From Maritalea mediterranea (lineage in GTDB: Bacteria; Pseudomonadota; Alphaproteobacteria; Rhizobiales; Devosiaceae), in assembly GCF_021568695.1 (NCBI RefSeq), contig NZ_JAKGTI010000004.1:62001-126000 (forward strand): a stretch of 64,000 nt of DNA. The letters run 5' to 3'. The notes under the pieces were generated by a model that worked only from the letters and a program-made list of their open reading frames with translations, was not told the DNA's origin and searched no databases. Every line of letters starts with the position of its first letter. Within the stretch, counting starts at the first letter, position 1. The position numbers and the translations under genes are program-made. Below are positions 56,706 through 64,000 of the stretch, piece by piece.

Positions 56706-57005
56706 TTGGGCGGGCGATCCAGCTCGGTCAGAAGAGGCCACTCTTAAACCGAGCCGGAACTGCCCCCTCGCAGGATCTCAGGAAGTTGCGGCGGACCTGA
56801 GCAGTTGTCTGCGAGGCAAACCACTCATTAATTGAATGGTGCCCTTTGCAAATACGACGCCAGTCCGCATTTTCCAAGCAAATTTTACGTAAATGGAATA
56901 TAAACAGAAGATTAACTTAAAGACTTAACCTTAACGCCCCGGATTAAGGTTAAGTCTTTGTCTTAACGCATAAAATTTTGTTAAAATGCGTTAGAAAGCG
57001 CGCCG
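56706..57005. other. 300-bp gene-free region between rpmG and pleD
   Basis: No gene was found. The last 80 bases are AT-rich and hold a 16-bp perfect inverted repeat (56919-56959) and an 8-bp one (TAACGCAT 56964-56971 / ATGCGTTA 56986-56993) just beyond the pleD stop. Confidence 0.6.
56919..56959. repeat. 16-bp perfect inverted repeat downstream of pleD
   Basis: AAAGACTTAACCTTAA and its exact inverse TTAAGGTTAAGTCTTT are separated by CGCCCCGGA. The arms are AT-rich and no T-run follows on either strand, so it does not look like a typical terminator. The motif TTAA occurs eight times within about 75 bases here. Confidence 0.65.
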
Positions 57006-58376
57006 TTAGGCGGCTTCGTAGACAGTGCGATTGCGCCCTTCGCGCTTCGCCCGATAAAGCGAAATGTCTGCACGCTTCATCAGGTCCTCGGGCGTATCAT
57101 GCTCACTCTCGTAAATGGCAATGCCGATACTGACCGTAATGTTCAATGGCGCGACCATCTCGGTTTCAAAATGCTCTTCGCCAATTGATTGACGCACCCG
57201 TTCAGCAACCAATTGTGCGTGATTCAAATCCGTATCCGGCATCATCACCACAAATTCTTCACCGCCATAACGGGACGCCAAATCGACCCCGCGAATGCTG
57301 CGCTGCAGGCGCAACGCAAATTCTTTGAGCACTGCATCGCCCACCGCGTGGCCATGGGTGTCATTTACCGCCTTGAAATAGTCAATATCCAACATCATCA
57401 ACGACAAATTGCGCTCATGCTCTTTGGACTTTTCCAACTGCACTGCCAGATGCCGGTCAAAATAGCGCCGGTTATAAAGCCCGGTCAGCTCATCAATAAC
57501 GGCCATGGCCACAGTAGAGGACAGATTTTTCCGCAACTCCGCCGAATAGCGATGCCGCCGAATTTGCGTCCGCACCCGCGCCGCCAGTTCGTTGCGCTCC
57601 ACAGGCCGCAGAATAAAATCATTTACGCCCAACTCCAGTCCACGTACCACACGCGGCTTGTCCGGTCCGTCCGCCACCAGAATAATCGGCATATTCCGGG
57701 TTTTTTCCAGCGTGCGGATTTGAGAACAGACGCGCAGCGGATCAATATCTGTCAGCGACATGGACACGATCACCAGCTCAAAATCTTCTTCGGCCAACAC
57801 CATTGGGGTGTCTTCGGGCCGCGTAAGCACTTTGACATCATGTTCGCGGTTCAGCACATCCTGCAACCGTTCTGCCGCGCGCTCATCGCTTTCAATCACC
57901 AGCAATTTGCCACCCGTCGCGTCAATACGCTGGGTCATGCCGACAATGTCTTCAATGGCGATCGACTGACCCGTCAGCGCACGAGAATGCAATTCGTCAG
58001 TCAGGTTTTTAAGGCGCGACAGGCTTTTCACCCGCGCCATCAATTGAACATCATCAACCGGCTTGGTGAGAAAATCATCGGCGCCGGATTCCAATCCCTT
58101 GACCCGGTCCGATGGTTGATCGAGTGCAGTCACCATTACAATCGGAATATGCTGGGTTTTCGGATTGGCCTTCAATCGGCGACAGGTTTCAAACCCGTCC
58201 ATCTCCGGCATCATCACATCCAAAAGCACAATATCGACTTGACCCTGATCACAAATTTCAATGGCCTCGTGCCCGCTTGTCGCTTCCAACACATCAAAAT
58301 ATTCGGCCGACAATCGTGCAGCCAGCAATTTTATGTTTGTTGGTATGTCATCTACCACCAATACGCGTGCGGTCAT
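57006..58376 (-). CDS. pleD: PleD-type diguanylate cyclase, REC-REC-GGDEF
   Basis: 456 residues, the Caulobacter PleD architecture. REC1 starts MTARVLVVDDIPTNIKLLAA with the phospho-acceptor Asp at residue 53 (IVLLDVMMPEMDGF). REC2 spans about 150-275 (GKLLVIESDERAAERLQDVL). GGDEF has GGEEF at about 371-375 and an inhibitory RxxD site (RGVD) at about 362-365. It makes c-di-GMP when phosphorylated and dimerised, and controls polar development in Caulobacter. divK lies upstream with a 41-base gap, the classical divK-pleD operon. Confidence 0.95.
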   Translation of the reverse strand: MTARVLVVDDIPTNIKLLAARLSAEYFDVLEATSGHEAIEICDQGQVDIVLLDVMMPEMDGFETCRRLKANPKTQHIPIVMVTALDQPSDRVKGLESGADDFLTKPVDDVQLMARVKSLSRLKNLTDELHSRALTGQSIAIEDIVGMTQRIDATGGKLLVIESDERAAERLQDVLNREHDVKVLTRPEDTPMVLAEEDFELVIVSMSLTDIDPLRVCSQIRTLEKTRNMPIILVADGPDKPRVVRGLELGVNDFILRPVERNELAARVRTQIRRHRYSAELRKNLSSTVAMAVIDELTGLYNRRYFDRHLAVQLEKSKEHERNLSLMMLDIDYFKAVNDTHGHAVGDAVLKEFALRLQRSIRGVDLASRYGGEEFVVMMPDTDLNHAQLVAERVRQSIGEEHFETEMVAPLNITVSIGIAIYESEHDTPEDLMKRADISLYRAKREGRNRTVYEAA

Positions 58377-58417
58377 TTTACTCGTCCCGTACTCACTAAC
58401 TCAAACTGGGCGCGAAC

Positions 58418-58792
58418 CTACTTGCCTGGTCCGATAAAATTCTCAATCGTCTGCAAAAAATGCGGCAGCGAAATGGGTTTGGAGATGTAGCCCTCACATC
58501 CCCCCTCCAAAATGCGCTCCTCATCACCTTTCATGGCAAAGGCTGTGACAGCGATCACGGGAATCGAACGCAGCGATTCATCTTCTTTGATCCACTTGGT
58601 CACCACCAGTCCTGATACTTCTGGCAACTGAATGTCCATCAAGATCAAATCCGGATGATGCGCTTTGGCCAAATCTAACGCTTCCATACCGTTACGGGTC
58701 TGGATCGTACGATAGCCGCGCGACTCCAACAAATCGTTGAAAAGCTTCATATTCAGCTCATTGTCCTCAACGATCATTACCGTCTTTGCCAT
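58418..58792 (-). CDS. divK: DivK single-domain response regulator
   Basis: 124 residues from ATG 58792. [20 protein letters not shown] carries the acidic pair, [14 protein letters not shown] holds the acceptor Asp at residue 53, [20 protein letters not shown] supplies the Thr, and [16 protein letters not shown] the Lys. In Caulobacter it is phosphorylated by DivJ/PleC and controls the CtrA pathway. A longer frame to 58942 covers the divergent DUF3572 start and is rejected. Confidence 0.94.
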   Translation of the reverse strand: MAKTVMIVEDNELNMKLFNDLLESRGYRTIQTRNGMEALDLAKAHHPDLILMDIQLPEVSGLVVTKWIKEDESLRSIPVIAVTAFAMKGDEERILEGGCEGYISKPISLPHFLQTIENFIGPGK

Positions 58793-58885
58793 ATAGTCCC
58801 CAAATCTTTGCGAAACGCTTTTGCCCTTCCTTGAGAAAGGGATATAACAAGAAAACCTTACGAAAGACGTAATGAAAGCCGCGCC

Positions 58886-59155
58886 ATGATGAAATCCAGC
58901 CCCGACAAAATCCAATTTGTAGCTGACGCCTGCTTGAACCATCTCATTGCAGAACCTGAGCTTTTAGGGCAATTCATGACCGAAACCGGCACCACGCCGG
59001 ACGAAATGCGTGCCGGTGATTCGCAATCGCTGGCCGATGGATTGTTAGCGTTTTTCGCCCAAAATGAATCAGCTCTATTGTCCATGTGCGCCAACGCCAG
59101 ACTCACCCCTGAGGAGGTGATGCGGGCCTATTATTCGCTGAATGTTCATGAATGA
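58886..59155 (+). CDS. DUF3572 domain-containing protein
   Basis: 89 residues, all-helical: [60 protein letters not shown] and [16 protein letters not shown]. This matches DUF3572, an alphaproteobacterial family that sits next to dinB. Function unknown. It is divergent from divK across 93 bases and overlaps dinB by 14 bases. Confidence 0.85.
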   Translation: MMKSSPDKIQFVADACLNHLIAEPELLGQFMTETGTTPDEMRAGDSQSLADGLLAFFAQNESALLSMCANARLTPEEVMRAYYSLNVHE

Positions 59156-60485
59156 TGAGCTTGCCCCCACCATCTGTCGTGATTGCGGGCATCTGGAGCG
59201 GGCGCTCGCCCTCACCCGCTGCCCGAATTGCCGCTCTATACGGCTGATCAGCCATCCAGAACTGCTGACCCTCGATATCGCCCATGTGGATTGCGACAGC
59301 TTCTACGCGGCGGTGGAAAAGCGCGACAACCCGGACTTGCTGGATAAACCGCTCATTGTAGGTGGTCGAGAGCGCGGCGTCGTCTCCACCTGCTGCTATA
59401 TTGCCCGCATGAGCGGCGTGCGCTCAGCCATGCCGATCTTTCAGGCCAAACGGCTCTGCCCCAACGCTGTTTTTATGCCGCCCAATATGGCGAAATATGT
59501 GGAGGTAAGCAAACAGATCAAAGCCAAATTTCTGGCCCTGACACCCCTCGTGGAGCCATTGAGCATTGACGAAGCCTTTCTCGATCTGTCTGGCACCCAA
59601 TTGCTGCACAAGGCCTCGCCCGTGGAAATTCTGGTGCGCCTCGCCAATGAGGTGGAGCGTGACATTGGCGTCACCATTTCGATCGGCCTGTCGCACAACA
59701 AATTTCTGGCCAAAATCGCCTCCGAGCTCGATAAGCCGCGCGGTCTGGCGCTGATCGGCGCAGCGGAAACGCGCGACTTTCTCGCCAAGCAAAAAGTCAC
59801 TGTGATTTATGGCATAGGCAAAAAGTTTGGCCAGCGCCTCGAAAAAGATGGCATCACCCATATCGGACAGCTACAACAAATGGGCCTTAAGGATTTGGCA
59901 AGCCGCTATGGTGAAATTGGCGCGCGATTGTTTTATCTTTCACAGGGCGAGGATAAGCGCAAGATCAAGTCGACACGTGGCGCGAAATCCGTTTCAAATG
60001 AAACAACATTCTTTAAAGATATCAGCGATTTTGACGAACTTTCTCACATTTTGCTTAAACTTAGTGAGAAGGTCTCGGCACGGCTAAAAAAGGGCAACAT
60101 TGCTGGCGATACGGTCACGCTAAAACTCAAAACAGCGGGTTTTGCCACCCGAACGCGGTCGCGCCAACTGATCGAACCAACGCAATTGGCCCACGTCATA
60201 TTCGAAACCGGTATGTCATTGCTGAAAAAAGAAGTCGGCATGACAGCCTTTCGGTTGTTAGGGATAGGCGTGACCGGCCTCGCCACCCCCACCAGCAACG
60301 AAGATCCGCACGACCTTTTGGACCCCAATGTGGCGCGCAAAGCCAAAGCAGAACGGGCCATGGACAGCATTCGCGAAAAATTTGGTGAGGACGCCCTATT
60401 GCGTGGCCGCATGATGCGGGCCAAATATGAAAAAGAGCAACGCAAGAAAGATTCGCAAAAGGACAATTCCGATGAGCGTCATTGA
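59142..60485 (+). CDS. dinB: DNA polymerase IV (Y family) with N-terminal zinc knuckle
   Basis: 447 residues from ATG 59142, or 445 from 59148. An N-terminal extension has four cysteines (CRDCGH...RCPNCRS), the form common in alphaproteobacterial DinB. Catalytic segments: IAHVDCDSFYAAVEKRDNPD, YIARMSGVRSAMPIFQAKRL, and SIDEAFLDLS (Asp-Glu). HhH/thumb and little-finger regions follow. It performs translesion and error-prone synthesis. It overlaps DUF3572 and the ridA start (14 bases each), so the genes are tightly linked. Confidence 0.95.
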   Translation: MFMNDELAPTICRDCGHLERALALTRCPNCRSIRLISHPELLTLDIAHVDCDSFYAAVEKRDNPDLLDKPLIVGGRERGVVSTCCYIARMSGVRSAMPIFQAKRLCPNAVFMPPNMAKYVEVSKQIKAKFLALTPLVEPLSIDEAFLDLSGTQLLHKASPVEILVRLANEVERDIGVTISIGLSHNKFLAKIASELDKPRGLALIGAAETRDFLAKQKVTVIYGIGKKFGQRLEKDGITHIGQLQQMGLKDLASRYGEIGARLFYLSQGEDKRKIKSTRGAKSVSNETTFFKDISDFDELSHILLKLSEKVSARLKKGNIAGDTVTLKLKTAGFATRTRSRQLIEPTQLAHVIFETGMSLLKKEVGMTAFRLLGIGVTGLATPTSNEDPHDLLDPNVARKAKAERAMDSIREKFGEDALLRGRMMRAKYEKEQRKKDSQKDNSDERH

Positions 60486-60936
60486 ACAAAAACTCGAAGA
60501 AATGGGCCACAAGCTGCCCGCGCCGAAAGCGCCGCTTGCCAGTTACCTGCCGTTCAAAAAGTCAGGCAATATGCTCTATATTTCCGGACAATTGCCCATG
60601 AACGAAAAAGGATTGGTGACCGGCCGTTTGGGTGCAGAGGTGGATGTTGAAGGTGGCCAGAAAGCCGCGGAGATGTGCGCGTTGAACATTCTGGGCCAAA
60701 TCAAATCTGCTGCCAATGTGCCGCTCGAAGACGTCATCCAATTCGTTAAGCTGTCGATCTTTGTGGCGTCCACGCCAGATTTTACCGACCAGCACCTGGT
60801 GGCCAACGGCGCCTCCAACCTGATTGGTGAGCTATTCGGCGAAAAAGGCCGTCATGCACGCGCCGCCGTTGGTGTGCCCTCCCTGCCCCTTGGGGCCGCA
60901 GTGGAAATCGAAGCCATTGTCGAACTCGCATCATAA
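60472..60936 (+). CDS. RidA family protein
   Basis: 154 residues from ATG 60472 within the dinB 3' end, with AAAGGA upstream. RidA features: FKKSGNMLYISGQLPMNEKG, LVTGRLGAEVDVEGGQKAAE, MCALNILGQIKSAANVPLED, ARAAVGVPSLPLGAAVEIEA. Members deaminate reactive enamine/imine intermediates of PLP enzymes. This longer RidA form may have a different specificity, since the arginine that marks canonical RidA is not obvious in the usual position. Confidence 0.92.
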   Translation: MSVIEQKLEEMGHKLPAPKAPLASYLPFKKSGNMLYISGQLPMNEKGLVTGRLGAEVDVEGGQKAAEMCALNILGQIKSAANVPLEDVIQFVKLSIFVASTPDFTDQHLVANGASNLIGELFGEKGRHARAAVGVPSLPLGAAVEIEAIVELAS

Positions 60937-60940
60937 TCAA

Positions 60941-61711
60941 ATGCTCCAGCAAATTTTTGCACGCCCGATTGCCCATCGGGGCCATCATGATGTTGCCAAT
61001 GGCATTGCCGAGAATGCAAAGTCAGCGTTCGTGTCTGCGATCGCAAACCGCTATAGCATCGAGTGCGATCTGCAATTGACCGGAGATAATCAAGCCATTG
61101 TTTTTCATGATGAAAAGCTAGATCGCCTGACTCCACATAGCGGGCATGTCGCCGATATCAGCATGGGACAAGCCACGCGCATACCGCTGAAAGAAAGTAT
61201 TGAAGGCGATCACATCATGTCGTTCGCTCAATTGCTGGAATTCGTAAATGGGCGGGTGCCCCTAATTGTCGAACTGAAAACCCAAGGGACGCGCAATAAA
61301 AAATTGGCCGAAGCTGTGCATGCCACGGCCAAGGACTATTTGGGTATCTTATGTTTTAAAAGCTTTGATCCTGATCTGATCCGCCATTTGCACCGTTTAA
61401 AAGACAAATGGCCCAAGGGAATCGTGGTAGAGCGCGAAACTCCGCCCGGCCAAACCGCATGGATTGGGTTCCGATTGCGCCACCTGCTGCACTTTCCCCT
61501 GTCCCGCCCGGACTTTGTGTCCTGCGATGTGGACAGCCTGGATTTGCCCGCCGTGCGGGCCTTCCGCGCCAGTGGTCGCAAAGTCATGAGCTGGACCATA
61601 GACACGCCTGCCCGTTGGGAGAAAGCCATGGCCGAAGCCGACCAGATTGTCTTTGAGGATGTCAACCCGAGAACCGGACGAGCACGGTCGAAGGAGAACC
61701 CGGCTTTGTGA
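60941..61711 (+). CDS. Glycerophosphodiester phosphodiesterase family protein
   Basis: 256 residues from ATG 60941, 5 bases after ridA. GDPD motifs: ARPIAHRGHHDVANGIAENA (His, Arg, Glu), YSIECDLQLTGDNQAIVFHD (metal-binding Glu, Asp and catalytic His), EKLDRLTPHSG, and the late MSWTIDTPARWEKAMAEADQ. It hydrolyses glycerophosphodiesters to glycerol-3-phosphate and an alcohol. No signal peptide, so cytoplasmic. It overlaps the next gene by 4 bases (GTGA). Confidence 0.92.
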   Translation: MLQQIFARPIAHRGHHDVANGIAENAKSAFVSAIANRYSIECDLQLTGDNQAIVFHDEKLDRLTPHSGHVADISMGQATRIPLKESIEGDHIMSFAQLLEFVNGRVPLIVELKTQGTRNKKLAEAVHATAKDYLGILCFKSFDPDLIRHLHRLKDKWPKGIVVERETPPGQTAWIGFRLRHLLHFPLSRPDFVSCDVDSLDLPAVRAFRASGRKVMSWTIDTPARWEKAMAEADQIVFEDVNPRTGRARSKENPAL

Positions 61712-62850
61712 GCGAATATGTGCTGAAAACAAATGCCCGTATTGAAGAAATCGGTGCCGCAGCTTGGGATGCGTTGGCGGGAGCGGACAATCCTTTCACC
61801 TCCTTTGCCTTTTTGTCTGCACTGGAAGATAGCGGTTGCGTGGCGGCACACACGGGCTGGCAACCGCAGCATCTCAGCCTTGAATCACCGGATGGCGGCA
61901 TTTTGGGCGTAGTGCCCGCCTACCTCAAAGGCCATTCCCAAGGCGAATATGTGTTTGATCATGCGTGGGCCGACGCGTTCCAACGCGCAGGCGGGCAATA
62001 TTATCCCAAATTGCAGATTTCGATTCCCTTCACTCCCGCCACGGCACCCAAATTGCTGACACGGTCTGATGCCCCGGATCAAGCCAAAGCGCTGTTGATC
62101 GATGGGCTGGAACGGGCCTGCCAACAGTTGAACCTGTCCTCCGCTCACGCGACATTTCTCAATGATGACGAGATGGCGCTATTCGTAGAAAACCAATGGC
62201 TTGAACGCCATGATCGCCAATATCACTGGTTCAACAAAGACTATCAGGATTTTGATCATTTTCTGGCGCAATTGGCGTCGCGCAAACGCAAAGCGATACG
62301 CAAAGAACGCCGCACCGTCGCCGAACACGGATTGAAGATCGAATGGCTGAGCGGCAACGATATTCAGGAACATCACTGGGATTCGTTTTTCGCCTTTTAT
62401 ATGGACACGGGCAGCCGCAAATGGGGAAGGCCCTACCTCAATCGCAACTTTTTTTCACTGATCGGCGACAGTATGGGCGATAGAATCGTTTTGATGCTTG
62501 CGCATGACGGTACTGAATATGTGGCCGGTACCCTCAATCTGGTGGGCAAAGACACGCTGTTTGGGCGTTATTGGGGCTGCAATCAGCATATCCCCAATCT
62601 GCATTTTGAGCTGTGCTATTATCAAGCCATCGATTATGCCATTGCCCACAATCTACATAAGGTGGAGGCAGGTGCCCAGGGCGAGCATAAGATCGCTCGC
62701 GGCTATGAGCCGGTGACCACCCGTTCCGCCCACTTTATCCCTCAACCCAACTTCCGCGACGCCGTGAGCGATTATCTGGAAGAAGAGCGCCGGCATGTGG
62801 CGTTGGATCAAAAGCTATTGCAGGGCTTCACTCCATTCAAGAAAGAGTGA
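61708..62850 (+). CDS. FemAB/GNAT-like acyltransferase-fold protein (PF04339 type)
   Basis: 380 residues, GTG start. The layout WDALAGADNPFTSFAFLSAL, WQPQHLSLESPDGGILGVVP, AYLKGHSQGEYVFDHAWADA, and FFAFYMDTGSRKWGRPYLNR, then ARGYEPVTTRSAHFIPQPNF matches the FemAB-like DUF482 family, called peptidogalycan biosynthesis-like proteins. The true substrate is unknown. Coupled to the GDPD gene by GTGA overlap, it closes a run of five overlapping or near-overlapping genes starting at DUF3572. Confidence 0.9.
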   Translation: MSEYVLKTNARIEEIGAAAWDALAGADNPFTSFAFLSALEDSGCVAAHTGWQPQHLSLESPDGGILGVVPAYLKGHSQGEYVFDHAWADAFQRAGGQYYPKLQISIPFTPATAPKLLTRSDAPDQAKALLIDGLERACQQLNLSSAHATFLNDDEMALFVENQWLERHDRQYHWFNKDYQDFDHFLAQLASRKRKAIRKERRTVAEHGLKIEWLSGNDIQEHHWDSFFAFYMDTGSRKWGRPYLNRNFFSLIGDSMGDRIVLMLAHDGTEYVAGTLNLVGKDTLFGRYWGCNQHIPNLHFELCYYQAIDYAIAHNLHKVEAGAQGEHKIARGYEPVTTRSAHFIPQPNFRDAVSDYLEEERRHVALDQKLLQGFTPFKKE

Positions 62851-62973
62851 GTCTTTACCGCTACTTATGATACAGTTAACATTTTACGGCAGACCCCATG
62901 CTCGCCACATTGTCGTGGCAATTGATTTAAAGCGGGGTTCTGCCCAAAAGCGTTTAAGGCAAAAGAGGCGCAA

Positions 62974-64000
62974 ATGAATTTTGTTTATATTATCACTTTA
63001 CTCCTTCAGGCCGCGCTCATATTTGCTGCGTCCACCTTTTTGTTCGATATATTGCATTATCTTCTCCATCGCTGGCAGCATTCGCGCTTTGCCCTTCTGC
63101 GAGAGTTTTCGCGCTGGCACGAGGTGCACCACAAGTTCCTCGATAAAAATATGGATGTGCATCCCAACTGGGCCAAGGCCAATCTGTGGTGCCATCTGGT
63201 GCCCGAATTTGTGGTCTCGATCCTCGGCACAGCCATCTTTGTATTGCTGTTTGATTGGATCGCTGTGGCAATTGTGGTCCTGATTCACTCCGGCCTGTTT
63301 GCCTGGCGGGTGGTCGATGAAGGGCGGGACATCAACCATATGAATATGGACAGGCTCAACGGCCGTCGCGGGTTCTTTTTTGTCACCCCCACCTACCATG
63401 CTTTGCACCATGTCTATCCCAATCAGTTTTTCGCCTCCTTTCTCAGCTTGTTCGACGTGATTTTCGGCACATCTTGCCAGCTTAAAGGACAGCGCGTATT
63501 GATCACCGGTGCCTCGGGTGCCTATGGTCAGGCTCTTGCCAAACGTTTGGAAAAGCTGGGCGCCATCGTCGACACCGCCAAATATGGCGAAGATTATGAA
63601 ATCGACCATTATGATGGCTTGAGCGACAAGATGCGGAAAGCGGACATATTGGTGCTGGCCCATGGCGCCAAAACCCATGATTGCTGGACCGCAAACTACA
63701 CCAGCTTTGTCGATCTGATCGAAAAATTCCGCGTGATTGGCAAGGACCGCCTCACCCCTCCAGAGATTTGGGCGGTGGGATCAGAAATAGAGTTGCACGG
63801 CGATATGGGCATAAAGGCGCTCAAGCCTTACGCTGCTTCCAAACGTGCGTTTGCCGCCCGCGCCCGCGAATTCTATACCAGCCCGGACCTCACCTATCGG
63901 CATATTGTGCCCGCCGCTTTTACCTCACGCATGGGCAAGGGCCTGATGTCCGCCGATGTGGCCGCCGCTCTTTCCTTGTTCCTGATCCGGCGCGGTTTTA
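62974..64000 (+). CDS. Bifunctional sterol desaturase-like / short-chain dehydrogenase-like protein (3' partial)
   Basis: Open from ATG 62974 (AGAGG upstream) to the window edge, 342 codons without a stop. The first about 165 residues are membrane-rich and carry fatty acid hydroxylase histidine clusters: HYLLHRWQH, WHEVHHKF, and YHALHHVYPNQFF. From about residue 170, QRVLITGASGAYGQALAKRL starts a Rossmann SDR-like domain (TGASGAYG) with VLAHGAKTHD and KPYAASKRAFAARA, which supplies the Tyr and Lys of YxxxK (YAASK). This desaturase-SDR fusion is known in databases as a bifunctional form, without a firmly assigned substrate. The end of the protein is missing. Confidence 0.88.
   Translation, partial: MNFVYIITLLLQAALIFAASTFLFDILHYLLHRWQHSRFALLREFSRWHEVHHKFLDKNMDVHPNWAKANLWCHLVPEFVVSILGTAIFVLLFDWIAVAIVVLIHSGLFAWRVVDEGRDINHMNMDRLNGRRGFFFVTPTYHALHHVYPNQFFASFLSLFDVIFGTSCQLKGQRVLITGASGAYGQALAKRLEKLGAIVDTAKYGEDYEIDHYDGLSDKMRKADILVLAHGAKTHDCWTANYTSFVDLIEKFRVIGKDRLTPPEIWAVGSEIELHGDMGIKALKPYAASKRAFAARAREFYTSPDLTYRHIVPAAFTSRMGKGLMSADVAAALSLFLIRRGF

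Noticed and set aside
56911-56984. CtrA-type binding sites (TTAA-N7-TTAAC) in the TTAA-rich tract near pleD
   Set aside because: None of the TTAA spacings equals seven bases; observed gaps are 2, 4 and 9.
57189-58490. 433-codon frame antisense to pleD
   Set aside because: Shadow frame; pleD motifs and length are unambiguous.

Overview
The window is ordinary alphaproteobacterial chromosome with a few accessory pockets. The taxonomic clues are the divK-pleD pair beside rpmG and a DUF3572-dinB pair, a HdaA-type DnaA regulator, the NDUFA12 accessory subunit of complex I, a B12-dependent ribonucleotide reductase of about 1230 residues, the aroQ-accB-accC-aat order, GatCAB amidotransferase genes, and a PyrB paired with a dihydroorotase-like protein that lacks its metal ligands. 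Base composition looks moderately GC-rich. I cannot name a genus from sequence alone. No rRNA, tRNA, CRISPR array, transposase or phage gene was recognised.

Layout: 1-7.7 kb holds the RNase E tail, an aminotransferase, a periplasmic M48 protease, a DsbA-like protein, aroQ, accB-accC and aat. From 7.7 to 8.8 kb a gene-free stretch is packed with inverted-repeat elements and hairpin units. From 8.8 to 16.4 kb come DUF2155, NDUFA12, an atypical receiver protein, nrdJ, a low-GC DUF6680-like gene, a second repeat cluster and DUF4342. From 16.4 to 24.2 kb come a glycosyltransferase, DUF1801 and SRPBCC genes, amn, maeB and a membrane EAL phosphodiesterase. From 24.2 to 35 kb lies a conserved housekeeping block: aspS, rnd, ppx-ppk, hdaA, an AI-2E/PerM protein and purM-purN. 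From 35 to 45.5 kb small accessory genes (SDR, EamA, GNATs, VOC, YjhX-like, XRE plus a four-helix membrane protein, pentapeptide repeat) are interleaved with gatB, chorismate mutase, gatA and gatC. From 45.6 to 55.6 kb runs ruvX-pyrB-pyrC'-plsY-dprA-topA-rnr-DUF983. The last part holds rpmG, pleD, divK, an overlapping run DUF3572-dinB-ridA-GDPD-FemAB-like, and the 5' part of a sterol-desaturase/SDR fusion that runs off the end.

Functional themes are biotin-dependent acetyl-CoA carboxylation, purine and pyrimidine synthesis, indirect aminoacylation (GatCAB), polyphosphate turnover, control of replication initiation and of the cell cycle (HdaA, DivK, PleD), and c-di-GMP synthesis (PleD) versus breakdown (EAL protein). 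The most interesting unexplained material is: (i) the two clusters of related inverted repeats, both between convergent genes; (ii) the XRE regulator/four-helix membrane protein pair with a nested dyad over its predicted promoter; (iii) the structured gene-free region upstream of the YjhX-like gene; (iv) a VOC-family gene apparently broken by one extra base in a homopolymer; and (v) the desaturase-SDR fusion at the right edge.
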